Assembly: GCA_023435265.1 (NCBI GenBank)
Contig: JAEYRZ010000029.1
Location: forward strand, 1 to 40,020
Reading direction: 5' to 3'
Length of the DNA stretch: 40,020 nt
Source: Pseudomonadota bacterium
GTDB taxonomy: Bacteria > Desulfobacterota > Desulfobacteria > Desulfobacterales > Desulfosarcinaceae
The stretch's first letter is position 1. Every line of letters starts with the position of its first letter. The position numbers were made by a program, and so were the translations under genes. Under the pieces are notes generated by a model, which was given only the letters and a program-made list of their open reading frames with translations, searched no databases and was not told the origin of the DNA. This document shows positions 33,858 to 40,020 of this stretch, piece after piece.

Positions 33858-35408
33858 TCAGCGCACCGTGCGCCGGCCGTCGTGGACCGGTGCGATGCGA
33901 CCCCGGCCGCGGATGTACTCTGCAAGCACATCGAGGCGCCGGCGTCCCGGATCCTGAACCGGAATTTCTTTGAGCCAGTTCCTGGCAAAAAACGAGTTGG
34001 TGGCACCGGTGTAGATCCGGTCGTCGACCAGCGGCCGTCCGGCGCAATACGCTTCCGCCAGGACATGGTCTTCGATCCGATAGCGTATTCCCGACACGGC
34101 GGGCGTTTCGGTACGCAGCAGGCGTTTCAGGGTGCGGCCGTCCAACTTGAAGGTCACGATGGTGTTTCCGAACGGGTCCATGGCCACGAGATCGCCGCGC
34201 GTGATCGGCCCCTGGACCAGCGGTGAACGAATCCCCCCGATGTTCTCCAAAACAAAATCGGTCTTGAAGGTTGTGCGGATCGCGTCGGCCATCAGGTTGT
34301 ACTCGGCCATATCGTCCTCGAGCGTGACGAAATCGCCCACCGCCTGCCCGATGATTTCACCGTAACGAGCGGCCAGAGGCTTCCAGAAGCGGTCCACAAC
34401 GGCTGCCACCGCCGGATCTTCGGCCCCTTCCCCGGTTACGGGAAGCAGCCGCGCACGGTAGCGATCCACATGCCACCGACCCTCATCGTCCTGGCTGAAG
34501 AGCAGGTCGAGCCGCCCAAGCTCTCCGCCCCATTGGTGATTTTGCACCAGGATGGTCCCTTCGACATCGTTGGCTTTCAGTTCTTCGCCATGCCAGACGA
34601 ATCGCCCCGAGGGCAGCCGTGAGTGTGAGTGCCCGCCGACAATGACATCGATTTCATCGATGCGTTCCGCGATGCGCCGATCGACTTCATCGCCGCAGTG
34701 CGACAGAACGATCAGAATGTCGGCATGTGTTTTCAAGCGTTCCGCCATGCGCTGCGCGCTTTCCAAGGGGTCGGAAACGATCACGCCCTGCCGCGCCGCC
34801 GGATAGGCCCGTGCTTCCCGGGTCAGCAAGCCGAACAAAGCCACGCGAAGCGGGCCGATGTTTTGAATGACGTAGGGTTTGGCAAGCGGCCTCCCGCCGT
34901 CCTTCAACACGGCGTTCGCGCAGAGCATCGGGAATTCCGCCAGGTCGATCAGCTTGCGGGTTTGATCAAGAGACCGGCTGAATTCATTGTTGCCGAGCGC
35001 GCCGAAATTGTACCCGGCCGCATTCATGGCGGCAACGTCCGCCTCGCCGTGGTATTCGATAGAAAAGGGGGTTCCGTCCGAAAAGTCTCCGGCATCCACC
35101 AGCCACACAGTTGTTCCGCGTTTCTGCAGTTGCGCCCGAATGGTCCCGGCCAGTGCGGCCCGCCGGGCGATGCCGCCGATGTCATGCCGTTTGGAAAGCT
35201 GCGCCAACGCCGATCCTCTGGGAACCATTTCCGGATAACTGAACGGTAAAAGGTGGCCGTGGGTGTCGTTGGTGTGCAGGATCGTCAAGCCAATCGATTC
35301 GGCCAGGCCGCCCGCTGCGGGTAAACACAATGCCAGGACGGCGGCCGCAATTAAGATGCGCGCGGATCGCCGCACGCTTTTACTTTTATCCCTGAATCGA
35401 AGCATCAT
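33858..35408 (-). CDS. 5'-nucleotidase/UshA-family exported protein, catalytic dyad replaced
   Basis: A 516-residue exported protein of the UshA/5'-nucleotidase family. The signal peptide (about 16-36) ends near AAGGLAES. Metal ligands are kept: HTNDTHGHL (Asp48, His50), DAGDFSDGTP, Asn140 of GNNEFS, LSHCG and GGHSHS. The C-terminal substrate domain keeps NIGGIR and DPFGN. The family motif GNHEFD reads GNNEFS here: His becomes Asn141 and Asp becomes Ser144, the two residues that form the catalytic dyad in UshA (His117/Asp120). The codons are AAT and AGC with no sign of frameshift. The protein may be inactive or have another substrate. ATG at 35408 overlaps the darP stop (ATGA); in-frame ATGs at 35405 and 35420 are alternatives. 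It ends a four-gene minus-strand run. Confidence 0.85.
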   Translation of the reverse strand: MMLRFRDKSKSVRRSARILIAAAVLALCLPAAGGLAESIGLTILHTNDTHGHLLPFSYPEMVPRGSALAQLSKRHDIGGIARRAALAGTIRAQLQKRGTTVWLVDAGDFSDGTPFSIEYHGEADVAAMNAAGYNFGALGNNEFSRSLDQTRKLIDLAEFPMLCANAVLKDGGRPLAKPYVIQNIGPLRVALFGLLTREARAYPAARQGVIVSDPLESAQRMAERLKTHADILIVLSHCGDEVDRRIAERIDEIDVIVGGHSHSRLPSGRFVWHGEELKANDVEGTILVQNHQWGGELGRLDLLFSQDDEGRWHVDRYRARLLPVTGEGAEDPAVAAVVDRFWKPLAARYGEIIGQAVGDFVTLEDDMAEYNLMADAIRTTFKTDFVLENIGGIRSPLVQGPITRGDLVAMDPFGNTIVTFKLDGRTLKRLLRTETPAVSGIRYRIEDHVLAEAYCAGRPLVDDRIYTGATNSFFARNWLKEIPVQDPGRRRLDVLAEYIRGRGRIAPVHDGRRTVR

Positions 35409-35929
35409 TCTGAAACGCATTGACCCAAATAGCGAAACAATGCCCGGGATTGTCTGCGGCGCAGGTGTTCGGGGAGAGACGGGTCGGATGCCTCTTTGAC
35501 CAATCCGGCGAGTTTGTCGCGTTCGATGCGCGGGAAGGTGGCGACGAGCCATTGCAGGCGCGCCGCGTCACCTTGAAGGAGTTGGTCGCGCCACTGCTCG
35601 ATTTGCTTGAAGCGGCGCACGTCCAGGCTGTGCCCCTGCGCCAGATCTTCCAATTTTTGTTCGATGGGGCCGGCATCGGCGTGCCGCATCAGGCTGCCGA
35701 TGTACTGGAGCTGACGCCGGCGCGCCTCGCGCGACTTCATCGTGCGCGCCGCCCTGACTGCCTGGCGGAGTTCTTCGCCCAGATCGAACCCGTTGAGTTG
35801 CGCATCGTTCAACTCTGCCAGCCGTTCGCCCAATTTCTGCAGATGCAGCGCATCCTTTTTTTTGCGCGTGCGGCTGATTTCGTTTGCGGGCTGGATTGGA
35901 TAAGCGGGTATCTGTTTGCGCTTCTTCAT
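35405..35929 (-). CDS. darP: DarP/YjgA-family ribosome biogenesis protein (DUF615)
   Basis: A 174-residue basic helical protein of the DUF615 family; in E. coli DarP (YjgA) binds late 50S precursors and aids assembly. Family features seen are EISRTRKKKDALHLQKLGERLAEL, RRQLQYIGSLMR, and a C-terminal LRRRQSRALFRYL. The ATG at 35929 is chosen, giving MKKRKQ; the frame is open further upstream but that would overlap the preceding gene. It starts 7 bp after the small upstream protein and overlaps the nucleotidase-family gene by 4 bp. Confidence 0.9.
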   Translation of the reverse strand: MKKRKQIPAYPIQPANEISRTRKKKDALHLQKLGERLAELNDAQLNGFDLGEELRQAVRAARTMKSREARRRQLQYIGSLMRHADAGPIEQKLEDLAQGHSLDVRRFKQIEQWRDQLLQGDAARLQWLVATFPRIERDKLAGLVKEASDPSLPEHLRRRQSRALFRYLGQCVSE

Positions 35930-35936
35930 CTTCAAT

Positions 35937-36275
35937 TCAGTGAAACACGTCTTCGACCACGAAAGGCGTACTCCGGATCGCAACGCTCTTCTTGCGCACC
36001 CAGACCCGGACCATGGGGATCACTTCGTCCTCCAGGTTGACCAGGTTGGGCAATTCTTCGACATAGGTGATATCGGCCAGCTCGAATTCATAATAGAAAG
36101 TATTGGTACTGCACGGATCCACGACCACGATCACCCGATAGGGATCATGCGGGTGTTTACGCGGGGATCCGCTGAAAGCCACGTGCGTTTGGCGCAACTG
36201 CCCTTTATTGTGGGGTTTCCTGAATTTTTCAATTTCCCAACTGGCGGTTTCCTTAATCAACAAGGCGGTATTCAT
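35937..36275 (-). CDS. Small conserved protein, function unknown
   Basis: A 112-residue soluble protein, mostly strands, with HVAFSGSPRKHPHDPYRVIVVVDP, TNTFYYEFELADI and a hydrophobic C-terminal strand set ending in PFVVEDVFH. From memory it resembles a small family found in delta-proteobacteria that is sometimes labelled inorganic pyrophosphatase (Ppa), but none of the usual pyrophosphatase motifs are visible, so I give no function. The ATG at 36275 has AAGGAG nine bases upstream; the frame extends upstream into the foldase gene but that part is a shadow. It lies 55 bp after the foldase gene and 7 bp before darP. Confidence 0.72.
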   Translation of the reverse strand: MNTALLIKETASWEIEKFRKPHNKGQLRQTHVAFSGSPRKHPHDPYRVIVVVDPCSTNTFYYEFELADITYVEELPNLVNLEDEVIPMVRVWVRKKSVAIRSTPFVVEDVFH

Positions 36276-36330
36276 TTTTCTTCGCTCCTTGATGATAACG
36301 GTTGCAGCAGAAACGGATCCTGTCTCCCTT

Positions 36331-37350
36331 TTACTGAATGAAGGTCTTGATGTCCGCCCCCTTGCGAAGCTCGGCCAATTGGGTTTCCACTTTTTCCTGA
36401 ATGCTCTGGTTGCGCAGGTTCTGCTTGATTTTATCCTTGGCTTCGTCATAGGCCACGGTCCTGCCTTCGCGCCGATCCAGCACTTGAATCAGGTGGTAGC
36501 CGAAGCTGGTTTCCACGGGTCCGCTGATTTCGTTGACCTTCATGCTGAACGCCTTTTCGCTGAACGGCTTTACCATCTTACCCCGGGCGAAGTACCCCAG
36601 ATCACCGCCGTTGGCGGCGCTTGGGCACTGCGAGTGTTCTTGGGCCAAAGCGGCGAAATCTTCACCGGCATCGATGCGCTTCTTAAGATCCTCGATCTTT
36701 TTCAGCGCGGCCTGTCTGACTTCGGGTGCGGCCCCCTCTTCGACCTTGATCAGGATGTGACGCGCATGCACCTGTTCGGGCTGAGCGAAATACGCCGGAT
36801 TCTGATCGTAGAAATTCCTGGCCGCCTCGTCGCTGATATTGATCTTGGAAATGATCTCCTCGTCGAGCCAGGCGCGGATGGTCATTTTCTCCGCCATCTG
36901 CTCCTTGATCTTTTTCTCCGTGAGGTGCATGTCAGACAGGATCCGCTGAAATTCCTGGGGATCCTTGTAGCGTGCCTTCAGCGCGGACATCTCCTCGTCG
37001 ACTTTCCGGTTGTCGATCTTCACCCCTTTTTTGCGGCTTTCCTGATAGAGCAGCTCCTGGTTGATCATTTCGTCCAGCAACTGCGCCCGGATTTCCCCCA
37101 TGCGGTCATCGGGCACGACCTGGCCCTGTTGCTCCAGCCTTTTGCGCAGAAGCGTCATTTCCACTTCGAAATCCGCATAGGGGATGGGTTCGCCGTTCAC
37201 GGTGGCGGCATTGGCCGGCGGCGCGGACGCTTTTGCCACGGCCGGCGCTTTATCGGTTTTTTCCGTCGAATCCGCGGCAAGCGCTGACGGGTCGGGTACC
37301 AGCATCATGGCCACGATGCAGCAAATAGCAGCTCCTAGTGTACGTTTCAT
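36331..37350 (-). CDS. Parvulin-type peptidyl-prolyl isomerase / periplasmic foldase (SurA/PrsA-like)
   Basis: A 339-residue exported foldase. An N-terminal signal peptide (1-26, ending SALA-AD) is followed by an Ala/Pro-rich linker, a SurA-N-like helical chaperone domain (about 48-175), and one PpiC rotamase domain (about 190-285: HARHILIKVEEGA, FAALAQEHSQCPSAANGGDLGYFARGKMVKPF, FGYHLIQVLDRREG). A helical tail closes it. It helps outer-membrane or secreted proteins fold. AAGGAG stands six bases before the ATG at 37350. It is first of the minus-strand run with the small protein, darP and the nucleotidase-family gene. Cys10/Cys11 in the signal do not form a convincing lipobox. Confidence 0.92.
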   Translation of the reverse strand: MKRTLGAAICCIVAMMLVPDPSALAADSTEKTDKAPAVAKASAPPANAATVNGEPIPYADFEVEMTLLRKRLEQQGQVVPDDRMGEIRAQLLDEMINQELLYQESRKKGVKIDNRKVDEEMSALKARYKDPQEFQRILSDMHLTEKKIKEQMAEKMTIRAWLDEEIISKINISDEAARNFYDQNPAYFAQPEQVHARHILIKVEEGAAPEVRQAALKKIEDLKKRIDAGEDFAALAQEHSQCPSAANGGDLGYFARGKMVKPFSEKAFSMKVNEISGPVETSFGYHLIQVLDRREGRTVAYDEAKDKIKQNLRNQSIQEKVETQLAELRKGADIKTFIQ

Positions 37351-37457
37351 CGAGTGCTCCTTCGGTTACTCAATCATGCCCTTTCACGGACAGAAGTGTT
37401 CAAAAGGCTCTCAGATTACCGGCAGCGCTGGTTGTTGTAAATAAAAAAGACACCGTA

Positions 37458-37485
37458 TTTATACAAAATTCTTTGTTGACAGCAA
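37458..37485 (-). promoter_or_regulatory. Possible promoter of the foldase gene run
   Basis: On the minus strand TTGCTG (37485-37480), a 16-base spacer and TATAAA (37463-37458). It overlaps the -35 element of the plus-strand DAHP synthase promoter, so the two would compete. Confidence 0.35.
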
Positions 37486-37504
37486 GCCGCCGTCCGGGTA
37501 CAAG
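37476..37504 (+). promoter_or_regulatory. Promoter of the DAHP synthase leader
   Basis: Perfect TTGACA (37476-37481), a 17-base spacer and TACAAG (37499-37504). Transcription would begin near 37511, just before the leader peptide, as expected for an attenuator. The -35 overlaps the putative divergent promoter of the foldase gene. Confidence 0.6.
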
Positions 37505-37520
37505 ATGCGCAGTCGATAAC

Positions 37521-37544
37521 ATGGAGTCCAAGGCTTCGCCGTGA
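37521..37544 (+). CDS. Possible 7-codon upstream reading frame coupled to the leader peptide
   Basis: ATG GAG TCC AAG GCT TCG CCG TGA. Its stop overlaps the GTG start of the Tyr leader (GTGA). It lies about 10 bases downstream of the predicted transcription start and has no proper ribosome-binding site, so it may be chance or a coupling device. Listed because it decides how the leader might be started. Confidence 0.25.
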   Translation: MESKASP

Positions 37545-37624
37545 GCATCATTAACGCCATCCACAATCCGTTCCGCTATTACTACTACTATTATTGTGGA
37601 CTGGTCGGGGGGTGCCTGGGCTGA
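37541..37624 (+). CDS. Tyrosine-rich leader peptide (attenuator) of the DAHP synthase gene
   Basis: A 27-codon frame starting at GTG, ending TGA at 37622-37624. Codons 13-18 (37577-37594) are six consecutive Tyr codons (TAT TAC TAC TAC TAT TAT), preceded by Phe-Arg and followed by a Cys/Gly-rich end. AAGG (37530-37533) lies seven bases before the GTG. It stands between a strong promoter and a terminator, 84 bp upstream of a gene for the first enzyme of aromatic amino acid synthesis. A ribosome stalling for lack of charged tRNA-Tyr would sense tyrosine. Too short for ordinary gene finders. The GTG start is my inference; no in-frame ATG is near. Confidence 0.85.
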   Translation: MSIINAIHNPFRYYYYYYCGLVGGCLG

Positions 37625-37666
37625 CATGATCTAATCCATCAAGCGTTCGAAGGCCGCAGGCGCCCC
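37557..37666 (+). promoter_or_regulatory. Attenuator RNA: Tyr-codon stem and antiterminator pairing
   Basis: Two alternative pairings can be drawn. TCCACAAT (37560-37567) pairs perfectly with ATTGTGGA (37593-37600); with one bulge this extends to 37557-37604. Its loop holds the first five Tyr codons and its 3' arm begins within the last. GGGGTGCCTG (37609-37618) pairs with CAGGCGCCCC (37657-37666), 10 bp with one G-U, which takes up most of the 5' arm of the terminator. A ribosome stalled at the Tyr codons leaves 37609-37618 free to form this antiterminator; a ribosome that reaches the stop codon at 37622 covers it, and the terminator forms. Energies were not calculated. Confidence 0.75.
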
Positions 37667-37685
37667 GCCTGCGGCCTTTTTTTTT
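37651..37685 (+). terminator. Attenuator terminator before the DAHP synthase gene
   Basis: Perfect 12-bp stem AGGCCGCAGGCG (37651-37662) / CGCCTGCGGCCT (37666-37677) with loop CCC and a run of nine T (37677-37685). It ends 23 bp before the DAHP synthase ATG. Confidence 0.95.
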
Positions 37686-37708
37686 AAACCCGAGCAAAGG
37701 ACAACACC

Positions 37709-38788
37709 ATGCAGACGCACGACATCAACGTCCAGTGCTATGAGCCCTTGATTTCACCCGCCGACTTGGACGACGAACTGCCGATTACGCCCGAATCGGC
37801 CCAAACCGTGATCGAAGGCCGTAAGGTGATTCAACAGATTATCGGCCGGCGCGACCGCCGCCTGATGGTGATCGCCGGCCCCTGTTCCATCCATGATGAA
37901 GCCGCCGCTTTGGAATACGCGCGCCGCCTGCGGCAGCTGCAGGAGAAAGTCTGCGACACAATGGTACTGATCATGCGCGTCTACTTTGAAAAGCCGCGTA
38001 CGACCCTCGGCTGGAAAGGCCTGATCAACGATCCTTTTCTAAACGGCACCTGCGATATGATGACGGGCCTCAGGAAAGCCCGCGAACTGCTGTGCCGCAT
38101 CACCGCAATGGGTGTTCCGACGGCGACCGAATTCCTGGAATCGGTGACCCCCCAGTATTTGACCGGTCTGATCTGCTGGGCGGCCATCGGAGCGCGCACT
38201 ACCGAATCCCAGACCCACCGCGAAATGGCCAGTGGCCTTTCGATGCCCGTAGGGTTTAAAAACGGAACCGACGGCGCGCTGGACACGGCGATCAATGCGA
38301 TTATCGCGGCGCGTTCGCCCCAAAGCTTTCTCGGTATCGACCGTCGGGGCCGCAGCTGCATCGTCCGCACGACCGGCAACGACTGCGCGCATCTCGTTCT
38401 GAGGGGCGGCCGGCGGCCAAACTATGATTCGGTCAGCATCCGTGACGCGCTGGAGCAATTGAGCCAAAAAAAATTACCCGCTGCGCTCGTTGTGGATTGC
38501 TCGCACGACAACTGCCGTAAGCGTTTCAAGGAACAGGCGATGGTATGGCGGGACGTACTGGAGCAGCGCATCGGCGGCAATGACCGAATTGTCGGCATGA
38601 TGCTCGAAAGCAACCTGCACGAGGGAACCCAGAATCTGGGCGGTCTCGATTGCATGAAGTTCGGAGTCTCGATCACAGATGCCTGTATCTCCTGGGAGCA
38701 AACGGCGGCCCTGATTCATTCGGCGCACGAACAGTTGTCTTCCTGTCCGGTTTCGGAGTCCGTGCTCACCGCGGTCGCCGGACAGTAG
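37709..38788 (+). CDS. 3-deoxy-7-phosphoheptulonate synthase (DAHP synthase), class I AroF/G/H type
   Basis: First enzyme of the shikimate pathway: phosphoenolpyruvate plus erythrose-4-phosphate to DAHP, metal-dependent. The 359-residue protein has the length of the E. coli AroF/AroG/AroH group. Motifs are VIAGPCSIHD (metal ligand Cys59), MRVYFEKPRTTLGWKG, ATEFLESVTPQY, GARTTESQTHREMASG, GFKNGTDG and VDCSHDN. In E. coli the three paralogues are inhibited by Tyr, Phe or Trp. The Tyr-rich leader here makes a tyrosine-responsive, AroF-like enzyme likely, but feedback specificity cannot be read with confidence, so no symbol is given. ATG at 37709 has AAAGGA seven to eight bases upstream. It is monocistronic as far as the window shows. 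Confidence 0.95.
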   Translation: MQTHDINVQCYEPLISPADLDDELPITPESAQTVIEGRKVIQQIIGRRDRRLMVIAGPCSIHDEAAALEYARRLRQLQEKVCDTMVLIMRVYFEKPRTTLGWKGLINDPFLNGTCDMMTGLRKARELLCRITAMGVPTATEFLESVTPQYLTGLICWAAIGARTTESQTHREMASGLSMPVGFKNGTDGALDTAINAIIAARSPQSFLGIDRRGRSCIVRTTGNDCAHLVLRGGRRPNYDSVSIRDALEQLSQKKLPAALVVDCSHDNCRKRFKEQAMVWRDVLEQRIGGNDRIVGMMLESNLHEGTQNLGGLDCMKFGVSITDACISWEQTAALIHSAHEQLSSCPVSESVLTAVAGQ

Positions 38789-38813
38789 CAGTGCGCGGGG
38801 AAAGCCTTTTTGC

Positions 38814-38842
38814 TTGACCCGTCCATAATGATACTCTATGGT
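38814..38842 (+). promoter_or_regulatory. Promoter candidate for the substrate-binding protein gene
   Basis: TTGACC (38814-38819), a 17-base spacer and TATGGT (38837-38842). Transcription would begin near 38849, giving a leader of about 235 bases. The 295-bp gap between the DAHP synthase gene and this gene holds otherwise only the short direct repeat below and small hairpins (for example GCCGGCAAGGTGCCGGA near 39032). No known riboswitch was recognised. Confidence 0.45.
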
Positions 38843-38869
38843 TGAAAAGTTTTTCGGAAGGTTGAAAAA
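38840..38869 (+). repeat. Direct repeat GGTTGAAAA, 20-bp period
   Basis: GGTTGAAAA at 38840-38848 and again at 38860-38868. The copies are about two helical turns apart and begin within the -10 element, a position suited to a repressor. GTTGAAAAAC recurs at 39994-40003 near the window edge. Confidence 0.4.
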
Positions 38870-39083
38870 CACGATCCGCTCAGACCGTCTGTAATACAAA
38901 TAAGCCATAGATCATCGCGCCCGAAGTTCATGGGCACCTAAAGCCTCATCGGATTCTATCGATGCGGCCATGGCCCCATACCGGTTGGCGCGGATCTCTC
39001 GGGGAACAATCGAGGTCAGGATCAAGGCGTATGCCGGCAAGGTGCCGGACAACCGTTTCGATAATGATAACGAGGGAGGTTTT

Positions 39084-39911
39084 ATGAAAAGCAGGGTTGT
39101 AGTGGGACTGGCGCTGTTTGTTTTCCTCGCCGCAGGACTTGCCGCTCCGGCGCTCGGAGAAGACATCGAACTATGGAAAAAATCGACCCTCAACGAAATC
39201 ATCCAAAGAGGCGAGTTGCGCGTCGGGTTCGAGGCCGGTTATCTGCCATTCGAAATGGCTGACAAAAAAGGCAACTTCATCGGTTTCGACGTCGATATGG
39301 CCAAGGAAATGGCCAAAGCGATGAAAGTCAAATTCGTCCCCGTCAATACGGCCTGGGACGGCATCATTCCGGCGCTGGTCACCAAAAAGTTCGATATCAT
39401 CATGAGCGGCATGACCGTCACCCAGGAGCGCAACCTGAGCATCAATTTCGCCGAACCGTACATCGTGGTCGGCCAGACCATCCTCTTGAACAAAAAACAC
39501 GAAGGCAAGGTCAAATCCTACAAAGACCTCAACGACCCCAAATTCACCATCACCTCCAAATTGGGCACCACCGGCGAACAGGCGGTCAAACGCCTCATCC
39601 CCAAGGCGAACTACAAGTCTTTTGAAGTCGAAAGCGAAGCCGCCCTTGAAGTGCTCAACGGCAAAGCGGACGCCACCGTTTACGATCTCCCCTTCTGCGC
39701 CACCTTCATGGCCCAGCAGGGTGCCGGGAAACTCATCTTTCTGGACGAACCTTTTACTTATGAACCGTTGGCCTGGGCGATCCGCAAGGGTGATCCCGAT
39801 TTCGAAAACTGGCTGAACAACTTCCTGCGCCAGATGAAAAATGACGGCCGTTACGATGAAATCTACAACAAATGGATCAAGAGCACCGATTGGATCAAAG
39901 AAATCGAGTAA
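39084..39911 (+). CDS. Amino-acid-type ABC transporter substrate-binding protein (SBP_bac_3 family)
   Basis: A 275-residue exported binding protein. The signal peptide (1-25) ends APALGED. The mature part has the family plan: GELRVGFEAGYLPFEMADKKGNFIGFDVDMAKEMA, then AWDGIIPALVTKKFDIIMSGMTVTQERN, TSKLGTTGEQAVKRLIP and ADATVYDLPFCA. It should bind a polar amino acid or similar solute in the periplasm. GAGGGAGG lies a few bases before the ATG at 39084. No permease or ATPase gene is adjacent, and a strong terminator follows, so the gene stands alone; the rest of the transporter must be elsewhere. The mature protein is Lys-rich and the codon use does not stand out. Confidence 0.93.
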   Translation: MKSRVVVGLALFVFLAAGLAAPALGEDIELWKKSTLNEIIQRGELRVGFEAGYLPFEMADKKGNFIGFDVDMAKEMAKAMKVKFVPVNTAWDGIIPALVTKKFDIIMSGMTVTQERNLSINFAEPYIVVGQTILLNKKHEGKVKSYKDLNDPKFTITSKLGTTGEQAVKRLIPKANYKSFEVESEAALEVLNGKADATVYDLPFCATFMAQQGAGKLIFLDEPFTYEPLAWAIRKGDPDFENWLNNFLRQMKNDGRYDEIYNKWIKSTDWIKEIE

Positions 39912-39946
39912 TATCCACCGGTGAACACGGTCATGAGACATTGCAC

Positions 39947-39986
39947 AGGCCGGCCGAACCCGACGGGTTCGCGCCGGCCTCTTTTT
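39947..39986 (+). terminator. Terminator after the substrate-binding protein gene
   Basis: A long GC hairpin: AGGCCGGC (39947-39954) / GCCGGCCT (39973-39980) continued by CGAACCC (39955-39961) / GGGTTCG (39965-39971) with one bulged C and loop GAC, then CTTTTT. Total 15 bp of pairing. Confidence 0.9.
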
Positions 39987-40020
39987 AACAGGCTGTTGAA
40001 AAACTTCGCCTCAAGCCGTG

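Noticed and set aside
35460..35552. Longer N-terminus for the nucleotidase-family protein (start at 35552)
   Set aside because: It would lie entirely inside darP and push the signal peptide far into the protein.
37577..37594. The six Tyr codons as a simple-sequence slip (TAC/TAT repeat) without meaning
   Set aside because: Synonymous codons are mixed, the run lies in a short frame with start and stop, and it is placed between promoter, antiterminator and terminator in front of an aromatic biosynthesis gene.

Overview
The window reads as one continuous stretch of a GC-rich chromosome from a Gram-negative anaerobe, most likely a sulfate reducer of the Desulfobacterota (Desulfobacteria / Desulfosarcina-like). 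This placement is inferred from gene content: acetyl-CoA synthetase beside a sodium/solute symporter, an ADP-forming acyl-CoA synthetase, an MglA/PilZ signalling cluster, an outer-membrane lipid-transport (Mla-type) operon and a short-form ThiC. There is no rRNA, tRNA, phage, insertion sequence or CRISPR array that I can recognise.

Layout. Bases 1-4350 (minus) hold an acetate-use block: a TetR regulator with its own promoter and evenly spaced operator-like repeats, acs, and a symporter cut by the window edge. Bases 4484-9795 (minus) hold what looks like one transcript: a helical-repeat/PilZ-like protein, the polarity GTPase MglA, a DUF4388 protein with two cyclic-nucleotide-binding domains, a PilZ protein, then purC and an orphan ParB-like protein. 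Bases 9903-15520 (minus) hold mdh, uvrC, uvrB and ispF; a terminator separates ispF from uvrB and another follows mdh. Bases 15928-23532 (plus) hold an ADP-forming acyl-CoA synthetase, then mlaE-mlaF-mlaD-lipoprotein and pgi. Bases 23525-30427 (minus) hold fliK-like, flhB-C-like, recB and recD, with no recC. Bases 30673-33793 (plus) hold a duplicated Cys-rich helix-turn-helix-like protein, a TPP riboswitch with terminator, thiC and hemW. Bases 33858-37350 (minus) hold a parvulin-type foldase, a small conserved protein, darP and a 5'-nucleotidase-family protein lacking its catalytic dyad. Bases 37476-40020 (plus) hold a DAHP synthase behind a tyrosine-rich leader peptide and attenuator, then an amino-acid-type substrate-binding protein.

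Most striking observation. Upstream of the DAHP synthase gene there is a strong promoter, a 27-codon leader with six consecutive Tyr codons, a stem that encloses those codons, a 10-bp antiterminator pairing and a 12-bp GC-rich terminator with a run of nine T. Together these form a complete candidate tyrosine-sensing transcription attenuator. Other points worth a look are the three AATTCAT elements at exact 32-bp spacing at the tetR promoter, the duplicated CxxC...CQLG protein before the TPP riboswitch, the nucleotidase-family protein with both catalytic dyad residues replaced, and the coupling of recBD to flagellar-type export genes.

Limits: all calls come from reading translated sequence and motifs by eye. 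No database search, folding calculation or alignment was run.
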